Shown: positions 1-13,400 of the stretch, piece by piece
Layout of the letters: each line of letters opens with the position of its first letter
Numbering within the stretch: the first letter of the stretch is position 1
NCBI RefSeq assembly: GCF_037392515.1
Contig: NC_090281.1
Span: forward strand, 46,042,645-46,106,644
From: Haliotis asinina
Lineage: Eukaryota > Mollusca > Gastropoda > Lepetellida > Haliotidae
DNA: 64,000 nt
Direction: 5' to 3'
The notes under the pieces: generated by a model
Databases searched by the model: none
What the model was told of the DNA's origin: nothing
Seen by the model: the letters and a program-made list of their open reading frames with translations, nothing else
Translations under genes and position numbers: made by a program

Positions 1-14
1 ACGTGATTCAATGT

Positions 15-610
15 TATTGGAGATAAAATAAGTTCTACCAAAAGTACACAATGAGTTGCCACTGGCAGAGGTGTACATTAAATGTACGTCACTTGTAAGT
101 GGTTTACATTGAAAATAATGGAAGAGCGCTAAGCCAATCAGACAACAGACATTTATATGTGAGGTAAGATAAAGGCTGATGTACCCTCTATATTTGTTTA
201 TGTTCTCTGAGCCCCGGCTCAAACATGGATGGTACATCAACCCGTGGACCTCGACATACCAGTGAACAATGTATTTGTGGTGCAACACAAACCAAGGTCA
301 CGTTTGAACTGTTTGAAGCACGGGCAGGAGATCATTTTATAGAGTAACAGAGATAGCCAATTACGACAATGGGGAAACAAACTTCGAGTTATTTCCCTTC
401 CACCGATCTGCATACACAAAACATTTACGTGTATCATACATGACTCGGGATAAAGAATTACTAACACAAAGTACCAAATGAGTTTTCACAGTTGAGCATT
501 CCCTCCGGGTAACATAGAAAATGTACCTCGCTTGTAAGAGGGGTACATTGAAAGTAATAGAAGAGCGCACTGCCAATCAGAAAACGACATTTATGTGCGA
601 AGTAAGAAAA
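15..610. repeat. Degraded interspersed repeat, two partial units
   Basis: Segments 15-170 and 440-605 resemble each other: both run from a GATAAA-rich part, through a GTACATT motif, to a shared ATTTATRTG end. The 230-430 part resembles 2,255-2,410. The family was recognised only by internal comparison and is not named. Confidence 0.5.
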
Positions 611-1327
611 AAACTATACTTATTATCTCTCATGACCGTGTAACACGTAAGACCAACAAGACGTCATTGTTCAGGCACCGTTTGCACAAGCAGTTTTGCA
701 CTACTTGTCTTGATTGTCAAATCAGAGAATACCTAATACCCAAATCCGTTGGATCCTGGATCTTGAAAACTCCGAAACTTTGACACGTCAAGTCATTTTG
801 TCATTTAAATGTGATCAAAGCAGATCTTCCCATCTAAACATTAACCAACAAGGGTTAACCCTGCTGTCCTGTTTAAAATAGCTCACCTCTGTCAGTATGT
901 TTTTGAATGCGCTTGGTCCTACAAACTTTGTTAAAAAAACAGACATAGGTAACGCAATGCCTTTGAAAAAGCATTTATGTTGCATAAAACCACTCACATT
1001 AAACCATCTCCATAAAGACGTCAAGCACATGATAGAGAACATCACTCACAACATTTACTTATAACGTGACGACCTGAATGTCTGAATGTGCTCAGACACA
1101 TGTTGTTTTCCCAGGTTATTAAATTTGCCAGCTACAACATGAAAACAAAAATGTTATTGATCTTACTGGTTTGCATATATGTACAAATGAAACCGTTGTG
1201 GTGATTATTTACGTGTTGTGGAAACATTAACTTATGTTACGTTGTGTTCTGTCTTGTAAACCAATGTACGTTTGAAAGCAAAGTTCGATATGCATTTTCT
1301 TCTCTTTACATACTCGTAAAGATCCAG

Positions 1328-1530
1328 GTTGTCCTTCTGTGATCCTTGCTTGTCATAAGAAGCAACCACCAAGATTTGATGGTCGGGCTCGCCGACTTAG
1401 TTAACACATGTCATCATATCCCAGTTGATGTTCATGCTCTTGTACCATGGATTGTGTGGTCCAGACTCGATTATGTACAAACCGACGCCATGCAGATGGA
1501 ATATTACTGTGTGGCGTTAAACAAACAGCA
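1328..1530 (-). repeat. Interspersed repeat family B (SINE-like), minus copy
   Basis: The reverse complement matches the copy at 36,172-36,390. Both have AATATTCCA, then ATAATCGAGTCTGGACCA or close variants, and later a GCGAGCCCGACCA-type segment followed by a CTTATGACAAGCA-type end. I recall this family as very abundant in abalone genomes. Confidence 0.6.
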
Positions 1531-1954
1531 AACAAACCTGACGAACCAGCACTCTCCCATTTCCATAATCTCTATGGAAACACGTCCTCAAAACCATCTG
1601 TTTGTTACAGCTCGTCATGTTCGCACTGTTACATCGCATGCATTTTAGAAAATATGAGTAATCATAATAAACCAACAAAGTCCTTCGGTCAAACACGTTC
1701 ATTTGTTTATTTAAGTGTAAACAATCTCAAAATGTGGGAAAGTGAAAATAACCACAATGTCAAGCAGTTACTCTCTATTCCAAAATGGCTCGTTTGTATG
1801 AATAGGGAACCTTCACCATTCGCTTGTTTTTCTTCGAAATATGCACAGTGTATTACCCCCGTGTAATAGAATATAAAGTTACAGGTAAAAGAATGTTATC
1901 ACTTAATTCTATAAAAAATAAAATAAAATGTTCGAGAATACCTACACAAAAGTA

Positions 1955-2110
1955 ACGTCAATGTATTGACCAGCGTGTACTCCAGACATGGACCCTATTG
2001 AACATGTCAGAGATCATCTTGATCGTCAACTGAGACAGCGCTTACCAACTCCAGCAAAACAACAAGAATAGACTCTCTTGGAATCAGACACTTTAGTGAT
2101 TATCATCAGT
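1955..2110 (+). pseudogene. Tc1-like transposase C-terminal fragment
   Basis: The plus frame reads the typical end of a Tc1 DDE domain: a PDMDPIEHVRDHL block, where the E is the third catalytic acid, followed by RQLRQRLPTP. A stop precedes the block and another follows within 25 codons, and no other part of the transposase is present. It is a dead fragment. Confidence 0.7.
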
Positions 2111-2239
2111 CGATAACAGCTCATGTGTTTATGAATCACGTTTGTTCACCTGAAATACTCCGTGAACATATGATATAATTCAAAATAGGGAATTGCATCG
2201 GATATTTTGTGCCACCGAAGCATCAAATTTGGAAATTTC

Positions 2240-2700
2240 AAAAAGAAACGTCTCAAAGTTAATTCAGAATTGTTTGAAGCGCAGGTACAAATGTTTGTAG
2301 CCATTGTTAGAATTTGCAGACGACAAGAAAAACAGATTTAGACATATTTCCTTTCCATCGATTTGCATTCGCAAAGCACCTGTAATTTCCGTACACCATT
2401 CGTGAATAAGAAAATGACATTTATGTGTGAGGCAACATGCACAGTACCCGGATGGGTCCATTGTAATTACGTTTTACATAGCAGTCAAAGTTCAAGGTAA
2501 AGAAGTACTTCCAGGAAGTACCAAATGAGTTCGGCATTTCCAGCGTGTTACAAAGAAGTTGTTACATGTTATTCGAGATAAAGAATTACTACAACGAGGG
2601 TATATAGTAAATATTACGCGCTTGTATTTGAGGTATATTTAAAATAATAGACGAGAACTACGTTAATCTGAAAATTATGTGTGTGACAACGTAAGTATAG
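2240..2700. repeat. Second copy of the degraded repeat at 15-610
   Basis: It shares with 230-605 the GTTTGAAGC start, an ATTTCCTTTCCATCGAT-like part, the ACATTTATGTGTGAGG motif and the AGTACCAAATGAGTT motif in the same order. Divergence is high. Confidence 0.5.
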
Positions 2701-3121
2701 ATAATATAACGAAATGGTGCTCAGACTACAAAAGCAACAACACACAGTTACTGAGCAGCAGTAAGTACGTTTTACATATCATTGTGCAGTCGATAATGTT
2801 GATAATTAGTTGAGTGCAAATGAATAAGTATGACAGAAAATTGAAAGTAGCCAAGTCTTGGAATCATTATTGAGTGATGTGATCAACAAGTCGAGCATTT
2901 GTATCAGTGGAATCGACATACAAAAGTTTCATCAAACAGAACCATGTTAAAGTTCGTATTGAATGGACCATGCTGATATTGCCCTTTCAAACATGTGTAC
3001 ACCATGAAGTGGCATTGATCCTTTCATGTAACAGTAAACATCAAATGAAAATCTCCAACGTTCGTACGTCACTAACGTTTGTTGTTCATGACAACAAACG
3101 AAATACTGTTCTCACATAGGG

Positions 3122-4470
3122 CTAGAGTACTGTTTCCTCATTTGTTACAGAAATATATGAGCCCCGGTCATGATTTTTAACATCCCTGGAGTCCTCAAGT
3201 AAAGTATCTTCTGAGTCTGAGGTTTTGTTCAAGGCACGCAGCATGCCACTAGGCTGCATCTCCCCAAGTATCTGCCACCCAGAGGTTCGGGTAGCTTGGT
3301 CTTCCTTGTTTGAATGGAAGTCTACTTTCAGTTCCTTTGAGTCCCCATCTGTATCTGACCCTCTGTTGTTTCCCGTGGATGACGCTGGGGATGTAGTTCT
3401 GTCTTCAGGTAACGCAGACAGACTCGGTAGTATCGATCTAAGACTCTCAGCAAATCTCACCTTGGGCACTGTCTCTTCATTCTGTTTCGCCTTGTCATTG
3501 GCTTGTTCCACAATGCTCATAAGTTTTGGATTCCTGGCATGATTAAAACCCTTTTTCCAGTTATCAGCAGCTAACGTTTTTATTCTGCCCATCTGTTCTT
3601 TGTTCTTTAGCATCTCTGCTATGGTAAAAAATGACTGGTTAGACATTCCTGGGAAAACTTTTTTTACTTCCCTTGATACCTCTCCTTTTGATTCATCAAC
3701 ACCTTCTTCTATCGTTTCCTGATTGTCTGCTATCTTCTTCATATGGCTCAAGAATATTGAATTCAGGTTCCTTGGTTGGTCTATCTTTGATTTTTTAGAA
3801 TCACGTAAAAAACGTGCCATCAACTGATCTTTCGGTGTCTGTCTAAATGTGTCGAAATGACTACTGACGACTGAATCTTCGGACAGCACACTTTGGTTGT
3901 CGTCCACTTGTTTAAGGCCTTTATACATTTCTTCCATTGCCAACATGAGTTTCTCTCTCTCATGTTCGATAGTTTTCTCAGACTTGAATTGGAATTGGGT
4001 TATTGAGGCTATAGCGAGAAGAGTAGAGAAGCGATGGGCAAACATACATATGAACTGAATTAACAGCAGAATACCAAAGATGATTGTGAAGGCAATGGCA
4101 ACAGGCTCTCGAGTTGCTCCATTGTTTCCTGTGTCGCATGGTAGTTTAAACACAAGGCTTGGGGTGTACTCTGACACACTCTCCAAGATGAACATCAGAG
4201 TGACAAACAAACTATTAGAAAGGAAGAAAAAGGTGCACACCGTGTTACGCAAATGCGTGAGTCCATTAGCAACATCTTCTTTCTCATCCTTCGACAATAC
4301 TTGTGGTTTGAGGTGTTCTTCAATCAGTTCCTCCCAGAAATGGTTCTCTTCATCTGATAGTTCTTCAATTATCCCTTCACCTAGTACTTCTTCGCCGAAC
4401 CATCGGGGGTCACCCCATTCTTCATATTCCACTGGCACTGGTTCAGTATCATCTTCATATCCAGGATTTA
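3122..4470 (-). CDS. CHS: Chitin synthase, last coding exon
   Basis: The acceptor is at 4471-4472 and the stop TAG at 3,122-3,124. It starts with NPGYEDD and VEYEEWGDPRWFGEE, a conserved block of animal chitin synthases. Two membrane spans follow (FFFLSNSLFVTLMFIL and AFTIIFGILLLIQFICMF), then a long charged cytoplasmic tail of about 280 residues. Confidence 0.93.
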
Positions 4471-7400
4471 CTTGAAAGTGAGAAACACCCTCATTATTAA
4501 ATCATTACTTGTGATTTCACATAAAGGTTACAGTTAGTAAATGCAGAAGATCTTTGAAATGAATTATATTTTGTAAGAAGCAGTAAACATTCCAGGTATA
4601 TGGCAGTGGTTTGTACCAACAATCCAGAGATGATAATGAGCATCAATTCTCAACTGGATATGATGACATTTTCCAACCAGGTCACCAAGCCTAACCACCC
4701 GATCCAGTTAGTCGCTTCTTACAACAAGCATGGTATGTTGAAGATCCGTTCTGATATTCAGAACTTCATTTCAATCGAAAACAAAATAACGGAATGTGAC
4801 GTGGAATTAGTATGAAAACTTACTGCGCATTCCTCCATCAAACATTCCGGACATTTTTGAATAGGGCATGTGCCCGTCATTCGATGTGGTTGAAATGTCA
4901 TCATTTGAATCATCAGCACGATCATCCTTGTGTCTGAATGCAGACTCCAAGTCCTCCATTTTCTGAATCAGTATTTCCATCTTCGTCGTGTAATCTCTCA
5001 ACACTGGCCTCGGGCAACATATACACCGAAACATATTTCCAAAGGAGAATACATAGTCGGAGTCAGCGTCATCAGAACCTGTAAAAGTGGATAAAATCGA
5101 TTAATTGAACACCGTCTATCTATTAATGATACGTTACCCACCCGCGATCTCAACCTCCTTTTGGTGGGTATGTAAATTCTGTTAAAACAAGCAATGAACA
5201 CGTCATGTTTTAGAACACCGTTTTCAAACAGATGAGGCATGGCTTACGAGTGGTACAGTAAGATATATGTAAATATTATACAACTTTGAAACACTAGTAA
5301 GATCCCTCAAACTATCTTCATAACTTGATTATATTGTTCAGCCTAGTGAAATGACACTCCATCATAATGGTTTAATTCATAATTTTAAGCCCTTCAGCAT
5401 GTATTAAAATGACAAATCTCAAATTCACCTTTTATTCGATCTAGTATGCCCTGCATAGCTGACTGTTTCTTCTTTTTCTCTTGTGGTAGATTGTTCTCTG
5501 AAACTTTCTTCCCTGAATCCCTTGTACCCCAAGACCCTACGTTGAGGTTCCCAAAGGAATAGAACATGAGCAACATGGACATGCACGGTATAGCAAGGAA
5601 GTAGAGGAAACCATAGATCACATTGAAAAACTCCTGGGGATGGAGTAATGCCGACACTAGAAACACACCAACCACGAACAAGAAAAATCCAGCAGTCATT
5701 GAGCAGAAGTTACTCTCAACTATCTGTTTGAAGACACCAACCAGAACGATGGTCATCACAAGTGCATACACAACTGAGAGAATACCAGCGTAGGCTGTCT
5801 GAAATGCAAAAGGTAAAATAATCTATCTATCTATCTATGTATAAATCTATCTATCTAGCTAGTTAGTTAGCTATCTATCTATCTAGGGAAAAAATACTTC
5901 CCAGCCTCAAATATCAAACAGAAACAGAAAACGGACTTCAGTTAGGCACAAAGGAAGGGTAGCTGTGAAAGTTACTTTTCTTTTTTTTTTCAACTAAACT
6001 ACCTGAATGTCGTCTTTTGCTGTAAAAATGAGTATGGTGAAGATGACCATTGGCAAAAGGTTGAGTAACATGGCTCCATACAGTGGCAGTTCAGGATATG
6101 CAGTGTTAATAGCACTGAATATTATGAGGAATATTGTTCCAGGTGTCAAGACAGATGAAACGAAGAGCAGTCCTTGATACAGAATGTAGAGCAGAGAGAT
6201 GTCATTATTTGCCCTTCTAGCTGTGGCCGACGACTGCAAAAGATCAAGTATATTGGCCATTGTAGAAGGAGTCCATCGCCGTCGCTGATTGTAGAATTCT
6301 TTAAAACCTTCTGGGGCAAAAGTTTTGGCATCCGCTGCTGCGTTGTATTCTATTCTGTGACCTTGTTGCAGAAGCAGTGTACACAGCCAGCGGTCCTCCC
6401 CTGAAGTCATACGTAGTTTCATGTACGTTTAGGTGACACTTACCCAAACCAAAATGTTAGGAGCATTTTAAAGACATTTACAGCATATACCTGTGAACTT
6501 TACATCTGAAATGACATATAGAGCATATGCCTTTGATTTTTACTTTTTAATGACTTCTACAACATGTACTTTTAAACTCTGCCCTTTGCTAAATGTATCC
6601 TGTACAATATATACCTTTTAACTCTGCATTCATGTCTGTCAGTTTGAACAGCTATGTTAAAAGGAACACGTTTCCAGCAACATGAGCTCGTTAGTATATA
6701 CCTTGATCAAATTGAACACGGTGTCTTGGTTCTGTGGCCTCTTCAGCATATTTGCGAAGGACGTTGTCGTCCATGAGAGCCGATGCCCGAAACATGCTGA
6801 AACAACCAGGACTGCACAGGACACAGCCAATCACATGCTCTGCTGCCTTCTGTAACCAGTGACTCATGGCGTATTCAAACTTCTGGTACCATATTATCGG
6901 ACCTGTAAACATGTCTATATGTAAACAGGCGAGTCTGGACAAAAAATCCACTTATCAATAGCATTAGCATCCAACTCGGATACCATGATTTGTGTAATCC
7001 AGCGAACCTGGACACCCGAGGGCCTCTTTACATGCGTCGGTAGCTGAAGACCGATACGATGCTTCATGAAAAGGATCAACGTTGGCTTTATGATACACTG
7101 CGAAACGATGACGAACTGTGGCGGTGGTTTATTTCACGTTGCCTAAATAGCATGAAGGTCAAACAAAACATGACAGACGTTATACTTAAACATGACAGAC
7201 CTGACCCAATCGGATGAATGCGACCACAAGCAGCTCCAACTTGATCGTTTTTCTTCATCCTGTCCAGCAACACCTGCACTGCTGATGGCTGGAAGTCCAC
7301 GTCACCGTCCAGAGTGAGAATGAATGTTTTCTGGGACGTCTTACCCAGGGTCCTCTGCGTATTGCCTGGCTTCAGTATCATCTTGTATGACAACAGGTAG

Positions 7401-10400
7401 TACATGTACATCACCTGTTTACAGTTTACATGCCGTGTAAGGAAATCCAGGATGACATACAGAGATTAATACGCGAGCGTAGATGCCATGTTGTAGCTAC
7501 AACACGACTGACATTTCCCGAGTGTTGTAAATACCATGTGACATCGATATCTACGCGAGTGTGTAAATTTCTTTATTATCGCCTTCCCTTCAGAAAGATT
7601 TAATTACAAATTGTTTTATGTTGAACAATTATGTTCCAGTTCCAGTGTTGAAAGCCATTAAATATAGATGAGCGTAAGAATAAATATAAGGCAAGGCAAC
7701 ATGTAAAACGTGACTACAATATGAAGAAATGTAGTGGGTAACAGTGTCCATACATATGTCAGACGGATAAACCGAGAGTAACTGAAGTTGTAGGTATATT
7801 GTGCCTGAAGAAAAGTTATCAATAAAAACAGCAAACTCGCTATGTCAAGTGATTATCTCTGTCGGACAATGGAATCGCTTCTAGAGTTTACTGCACGTGT
7901 GCTCCGAATCGTAAATATGTCATTACGTATGGATGATAGTGGCAGCATGAGTTGTATACTCCCCAGAGAGTGGAGATTGCTAATACGATGTGACGCTGAG
8001 ACGGACATCCAATGATCGAAGGACACAACTACCAGCGCCTTGATCAAGCAATAGTTGCATGGATATGTGCGCTATATAAATATCCAATTACAATACGATA
8101 TGGAAACTTGAGCAGTTACAGGGGAAGTTCGCGATTTATGTGTGTTAGGCTTGTGGGATGAGAGTTGTGTAAAATAACCTGGGAGTATATAAGAACCGAT
8201 TCGAAAGAAACGAGTGTGCAAAGAGTGTGAAATATATGTGTATCTGTTGGTTGTCTCTAGTGTGTCTCTGGTGAGGCCATCAGTTAGAATATTTCCACCG
8301 CTGTAGAGTTATTGAATTGACTTGCCTGACTCCATCTCTTCTTAATCCGGATCTTGTCCTTGTGCTTGAGGTGTACTATTAGCTTGTTTTCCCCTGGCAA
8401 TGAAAATACCAGGCGGCCTCCATATGGGGTTGCTGTCTTCACAGGGGGATCCAGGCATGGTATCGAGAAGTAGACTTCCCTGTAAGAAGATCACATGGCA
8501 TTGCATATATATAAATCTTACATTTCATAACTTCGTCACCGTATATATGTTTTAGTGTCTCATAAGTCTGTTACATGTACTTCATTAAAAATATACTACT
8601 ATGATTATTACTTATATCGTCTGTCTGTAACAAATTATACACTGTTATTATTTACAACCTTCTTCTTCAGCATAACATGCTGAATGTGTTGAAAGCCTAG
8701 CTGGCTCGGTGGGGTAGATGGCAGACTTTGTTTGATAGCGATAGCCTGACTCTGATAGTGTGGGTTCGAATCTCAGATGGGACTATACAGTGAAAGCGCA
8801 ATCTAAGATATAGCATTTACCACTTTCTAAATGGGATTATGGTGCATTCATAACCTTCTGATCATTGTATTCAGCCCAGTGTTGATGGGATTGTGTTTAC
8901 CGAGATCTACATGCACACGGGGGAAACCTAGCCCACCAGTACAAATCATATTACTCTTAACTGAAACCAACACCCATATGCGAGGTGCCTGATTTAGTTA
9001 TACAGATGCTTGTGTTTTCCCCATGGTGTATGGGATATGCTTGCATGAGCTGTTCATATGAATTAAAGACAGCCAGCGATGTTACAGTACTTTGGGTGTT
9101 TATATGAGTGCTGTAGAACGATGTATGATATTTGTGATCGGGTGAGTGATGGAAGTGAGAATAAGTGATGGGTCACTGTGAGAATAACTTTTCGATAACA
9201 CGGATGCAGCATTACAAGCAAGGAAGGTTTAGCATATAAATGTTGTTTCCATGAAAACTGAGATTTCTTGTTACTCAAGAATGTGACACTTTGTGCTTTA
9301 GTAGTCTCCAGATTGGGTTAGGTGGGGTGATTCTGAATTGATTGACTTCAGGTCTGCCTAGATGCTTCGGTGTATACTCGTATACTTCACTACACGACAC
9401 AATTGTACTCCACCCGGCAATATATACCGCATGTGTGCTCCTACCTTACTGCTTGGTTGATGCAGCTAACAAAGTCTTTTACGTATTTGTTCACCAAATA
9501 TTTGTCTTCGCCTTCTTCGTGGCCGAATGCATTGTCAAAGATTATATGTGCTGTGAAAAAACAACAACATTGCATCAAAACTTTTTCTGTGGTGGGTGAT
9601 AGAGTAGATCTTAAATAGAGATGAATTTACAACCCTAATGTCAGACACGAGAAATGTGTTGGTATCACTGACTGGGGTTATAATAGACCTTAACGCTGAT
9701 ATATCTATGAGTTGCTGAATGTATTTATGTGAGGAATACCGAAATCGTTTTTGGGATCGATCAGCATTTGTTCCCAGTCTAAGATGTGTATGGAAATTAT
9801 TATTTAATCACCATATTTGTTATCTAGCACATAACAAATGCCAGCATATTTTAATCGGTCTTAATAATTTGCAGTTATTTGAAACACGGATCTAAACATT
9901 ATGAATATAAAATATAGCGAACTGAGTAGCAAGCCTGTGTTCTGTTATGGGTTCATTTCCAACAATCATTTTACTTTAACCAAAGAGGCGTGAAACAAAA
10001 AAATACACAGTTGATACTTGTATTGTAAAATTATTTAAACACTACAATCAAATTGCTGCTAAATCATAACTGAAAAGTAAATTCTAGTTACAATAGCAAA
10101 AAACTCGTCACAGAATAACCATCGTCACTCAAGATGGATACATGGGTGCGCCATCTCTGGAATGACAACAGCGACTACCATCGAGAAATGATCGGTGGCC
10201 AACAAGTTTCCAGCCCAGCCTGAAAGTATGTATTTGGCTGTGACGACGTAACGTTCGCATCCCATGTTACTCAACAGAAAACCTTCAGTCATGCCAGCAT
10301 AACACAGGAAAGGCACACGGATGGTGGAGGAGTGGTCTGTTGTCAAATGAGTCTCGTTTTCTCTTGTAAGGTGCTGATGGACACAAGAGTGTATATAAGG

Positions 10401-13400
10401 CCATTAGTTGGTTAATGCACTTCGCGAGACCTTAGCACTTTCGGTGAAAAGCAACCTTTGATACCTTTAATATGGTCTCAGTAACAAATTTCCGATCTAA
10501 CCATCCGAAAATTAGCCACCATTTACGACTGTCAACAGCTGTGACAGTCATGCTTGGTTGTATTCGCGATCTGGTTTGGTAAGATCATATATGGCAGTGG
10601 TGCAACCTTTTCTTGTCCCCAAGTATCTGGTACCGGAAGTAAGCTGGGGGCCCGTTATATCGCTGGCTTGCCCGCGAAAGGGAGCCAGGAACCAGTTTAA
10701 TACCGTAAGCATCGACTCACGAGGAAACTATGCCATATAGACGTCGAAGGGAACGCTCTAATCTGTATGCATCAAGTGGATCATTTTGTTGGTGGTGGTG
10801 TGGTGGTGTGATGGTGTAGGGAAACAATCCGTCATGATGGCACCACAATTCCTGTACTTGTGGCAGGTGCACTTGGCCTATCCTTTTGCCTGATTTTCCC
10901 CCAAGGGGATGAAACGCATCAATGTGTGCGCTAGAGAAATTTACTATTCCAAACTCTTCAGTGAATTCTACAGACACTGAAGCTTGAATGGCAGAACATT
11001 CAACAGCGTTTTCTGCAACCATTCATTGCTTATATGCATCGCGGTCATCTGGTACACTGCTGGACGATACTACAATGGGAGTAAACCAGGTGACGTATTT
11101 CGCCAAACCTGCCCATAGTCAGTCATTTAAGGATAGACTTCCAGGAATCCACTGCACCGAGTATACATGCAGTGTGTGGAACTGAATACTAATCTTAAGA
11201 GTGAAAATGGGTGATTCATTGTTGCCACCAATGACCAGTCACTTCGTCACTTCAGACTTGCAATCGTCAGAACCTGATTCTTAGACAGAATGTTGATATA
11301 AAAAAGTCGATTATATGATTAATCTGCTGAGACACCAGGTCAGGGGATGGCCTTCCTGACAGAGGAAGAACCTGTGAAGATCAAGGTTAGAACTGATCTT
11401 CAGTTACCCATACTTGGCGCAAGAGGCGACTAACCAGACCGGGAGGTCAGACTCGCTGACTCGGTTGACACATGACCTCGTATTGCAACTGAGTAGATGG
11501 TCCTGCTGTTGATCAGTGGACATCAATGGTCCTGCTGTTGATCACTGGACATCAATGGTCCTGCTGTTGATCACTGGACATCAGTGGTCCTGCTGTTGAT
11601 CACTGGACATCAATGGTCCTGCTGTTGATCACTGGACATCAATGGTCCTGCTGTTGATCACTGGACATCAATGGTCCTGCTGTTGATCAGTGGACATCAG
11701 TGGTCCTGCTGTTGATCACTGGACATCAATGGTCCTGCTGTTGATCACTGGACATCAATGGTCCTGCTGTTGACCACTGGACATCAATGGTCCTACTGTT
11801 GATCACTGGACATCAATGGTCCTGCTGTTGATCACTGGACATCAATGGTCCTGCTGTTGATCACTGGACATCAGTGGTCCTGCTGTTGATCACTGGACAT
11901 CAGTGGTCCTGCTGTTGATCACTGGACATCAGTGGTCCTGCTGTTGATCACTGGACATCAGTGGTCCTGCTGTTGATCACTGGACATCAGTGGTCCTGCT
12001 GTTGATCACTGGACATCAATGGTCCTGCTGTTGATCACTGGACAAGACTCGATTATTTATAGGAATACTCCTTAGTGTGCTGTTAAACTGTTAACGCGTT
12101 AACCACCCTGAACATGTCCAGGAAATCATACTTTCGAACAATTTACTGGAATACTACCAAATACAATGTGACTGGCACGATTCGGGAAAAGAAGGATAAG
12201 TGTTCTAGTTACATTGATGTTCTCTTGTGGATCTTCCTCTGAGATAGTCTTTACAATTGTCAATTGAAGTCAGGCCCAACCATCTGTACGTTACGGCTGC
12301 AGCAGCGTCGGTAAAGAGATATCCCTCCCTTCGGATATGTTTCACGTTGCTTTTCATCGATATCGATATCAAGTCTATGTAAAGTTTCTGATTTTTTTAA
12401 AGCTTATATTCATAAATGTGATTAGAAAATATCTCAGGACTGTGTCAATGTTTGTCCAGCAGGTGCATTTGTATGAATGTAGTCCCAGATGAAAAACACG
12501 TAATACATGCGGCCTAATACTGAATAGCATCAAAAATACTCGTCAAGCATTCGTCAGTGGCATTCTACCTACCTTCCATTTTGTAGAAGTCTTTATCATG
12601 GACACCAAGTATTTCCTGGGCTTGTGCACGCGAATATTGATCCATATCCATTCTGAAAAGAAACGAAATTTGGAATTCTATTTGCCTGTCTACAGTATCC
12701 ATGGATAGAATTACCACGGACACGGGGTTCAGTCTTATCCTAGCTATATCACTGAACATGTCTTAAACTGTACGAATGAATTTGTAATGAATCATCACCA
12801 GTTTCAAGATGAAAATGCTTAATCGAGAAAATGATTATTCTTGTCCAGCTAGAAAGTATTACATAGATAACACATCCAGATTCCCTTATTTGTAAAACTT
12901 ATCTACAGCAGTTGAAAGATAATGACTTTATATATACTTACTTGAATATCGACTTGAGGAGTTGAAGCATTTCCACTTTTGTTTCATGCCACATCGTGAC
13001 ACAGATGTACACCAACGGGTCATCCCTCTGTTCATTTTGTTTGTTCTGCTCGCGTGTATTGTGCAGGTATACCTTTTTCTGGAAGAGGAACACATCAGAT
13101 GTAGTGCACACAATAAGGAATGTTTCTCAACTAAGATCTAGTATTACACGGAAAACTAGACGGTATTCGGCAATATTTCATACCTATCGTGCCTAAAAAC
13201 AAACTATAATTTCATAATGAATAAAGGTCTATTATATTCTGTCATCGAAGGACGGTGAACAACTAGCTTATCACAAACTGCAATTTAAATGTAGTAATGA
13301 AATGTAAAACATGACGGCTACAGATTATAAAATCAGGCTGCAGATTGCCAAAAACCAATGGGAGATAGCATTACATAAAAATGACAAATATTCTGCGATA

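Larger units (their letters stand above)
1..3121. other. Intergenic, degraded repeats only
   Basis: I see no convincing gene here. Short open frames are scattered and have no domain. The stretch contains related degraded repeat copies and a Tc1 fragment, listed separately. It lies downstream of the 3' end of the chitin synthase, whose stop codon is at 3,122-3,124. Confidence 0.6.

Noticed and set aside
6960..7090. Possible extra chitin synthase exon between 6,902 and 7,201
   Set aside because: The flanking exons already join in frame at GS|GP. The segment has no matching splice sites and no family motif.
10125..10346. 73-codon minus frame as a missing chitin synthase exon
   Set aside because: No family motif and no fitting splice sites. 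The missing exon is at 9,445-9,550.
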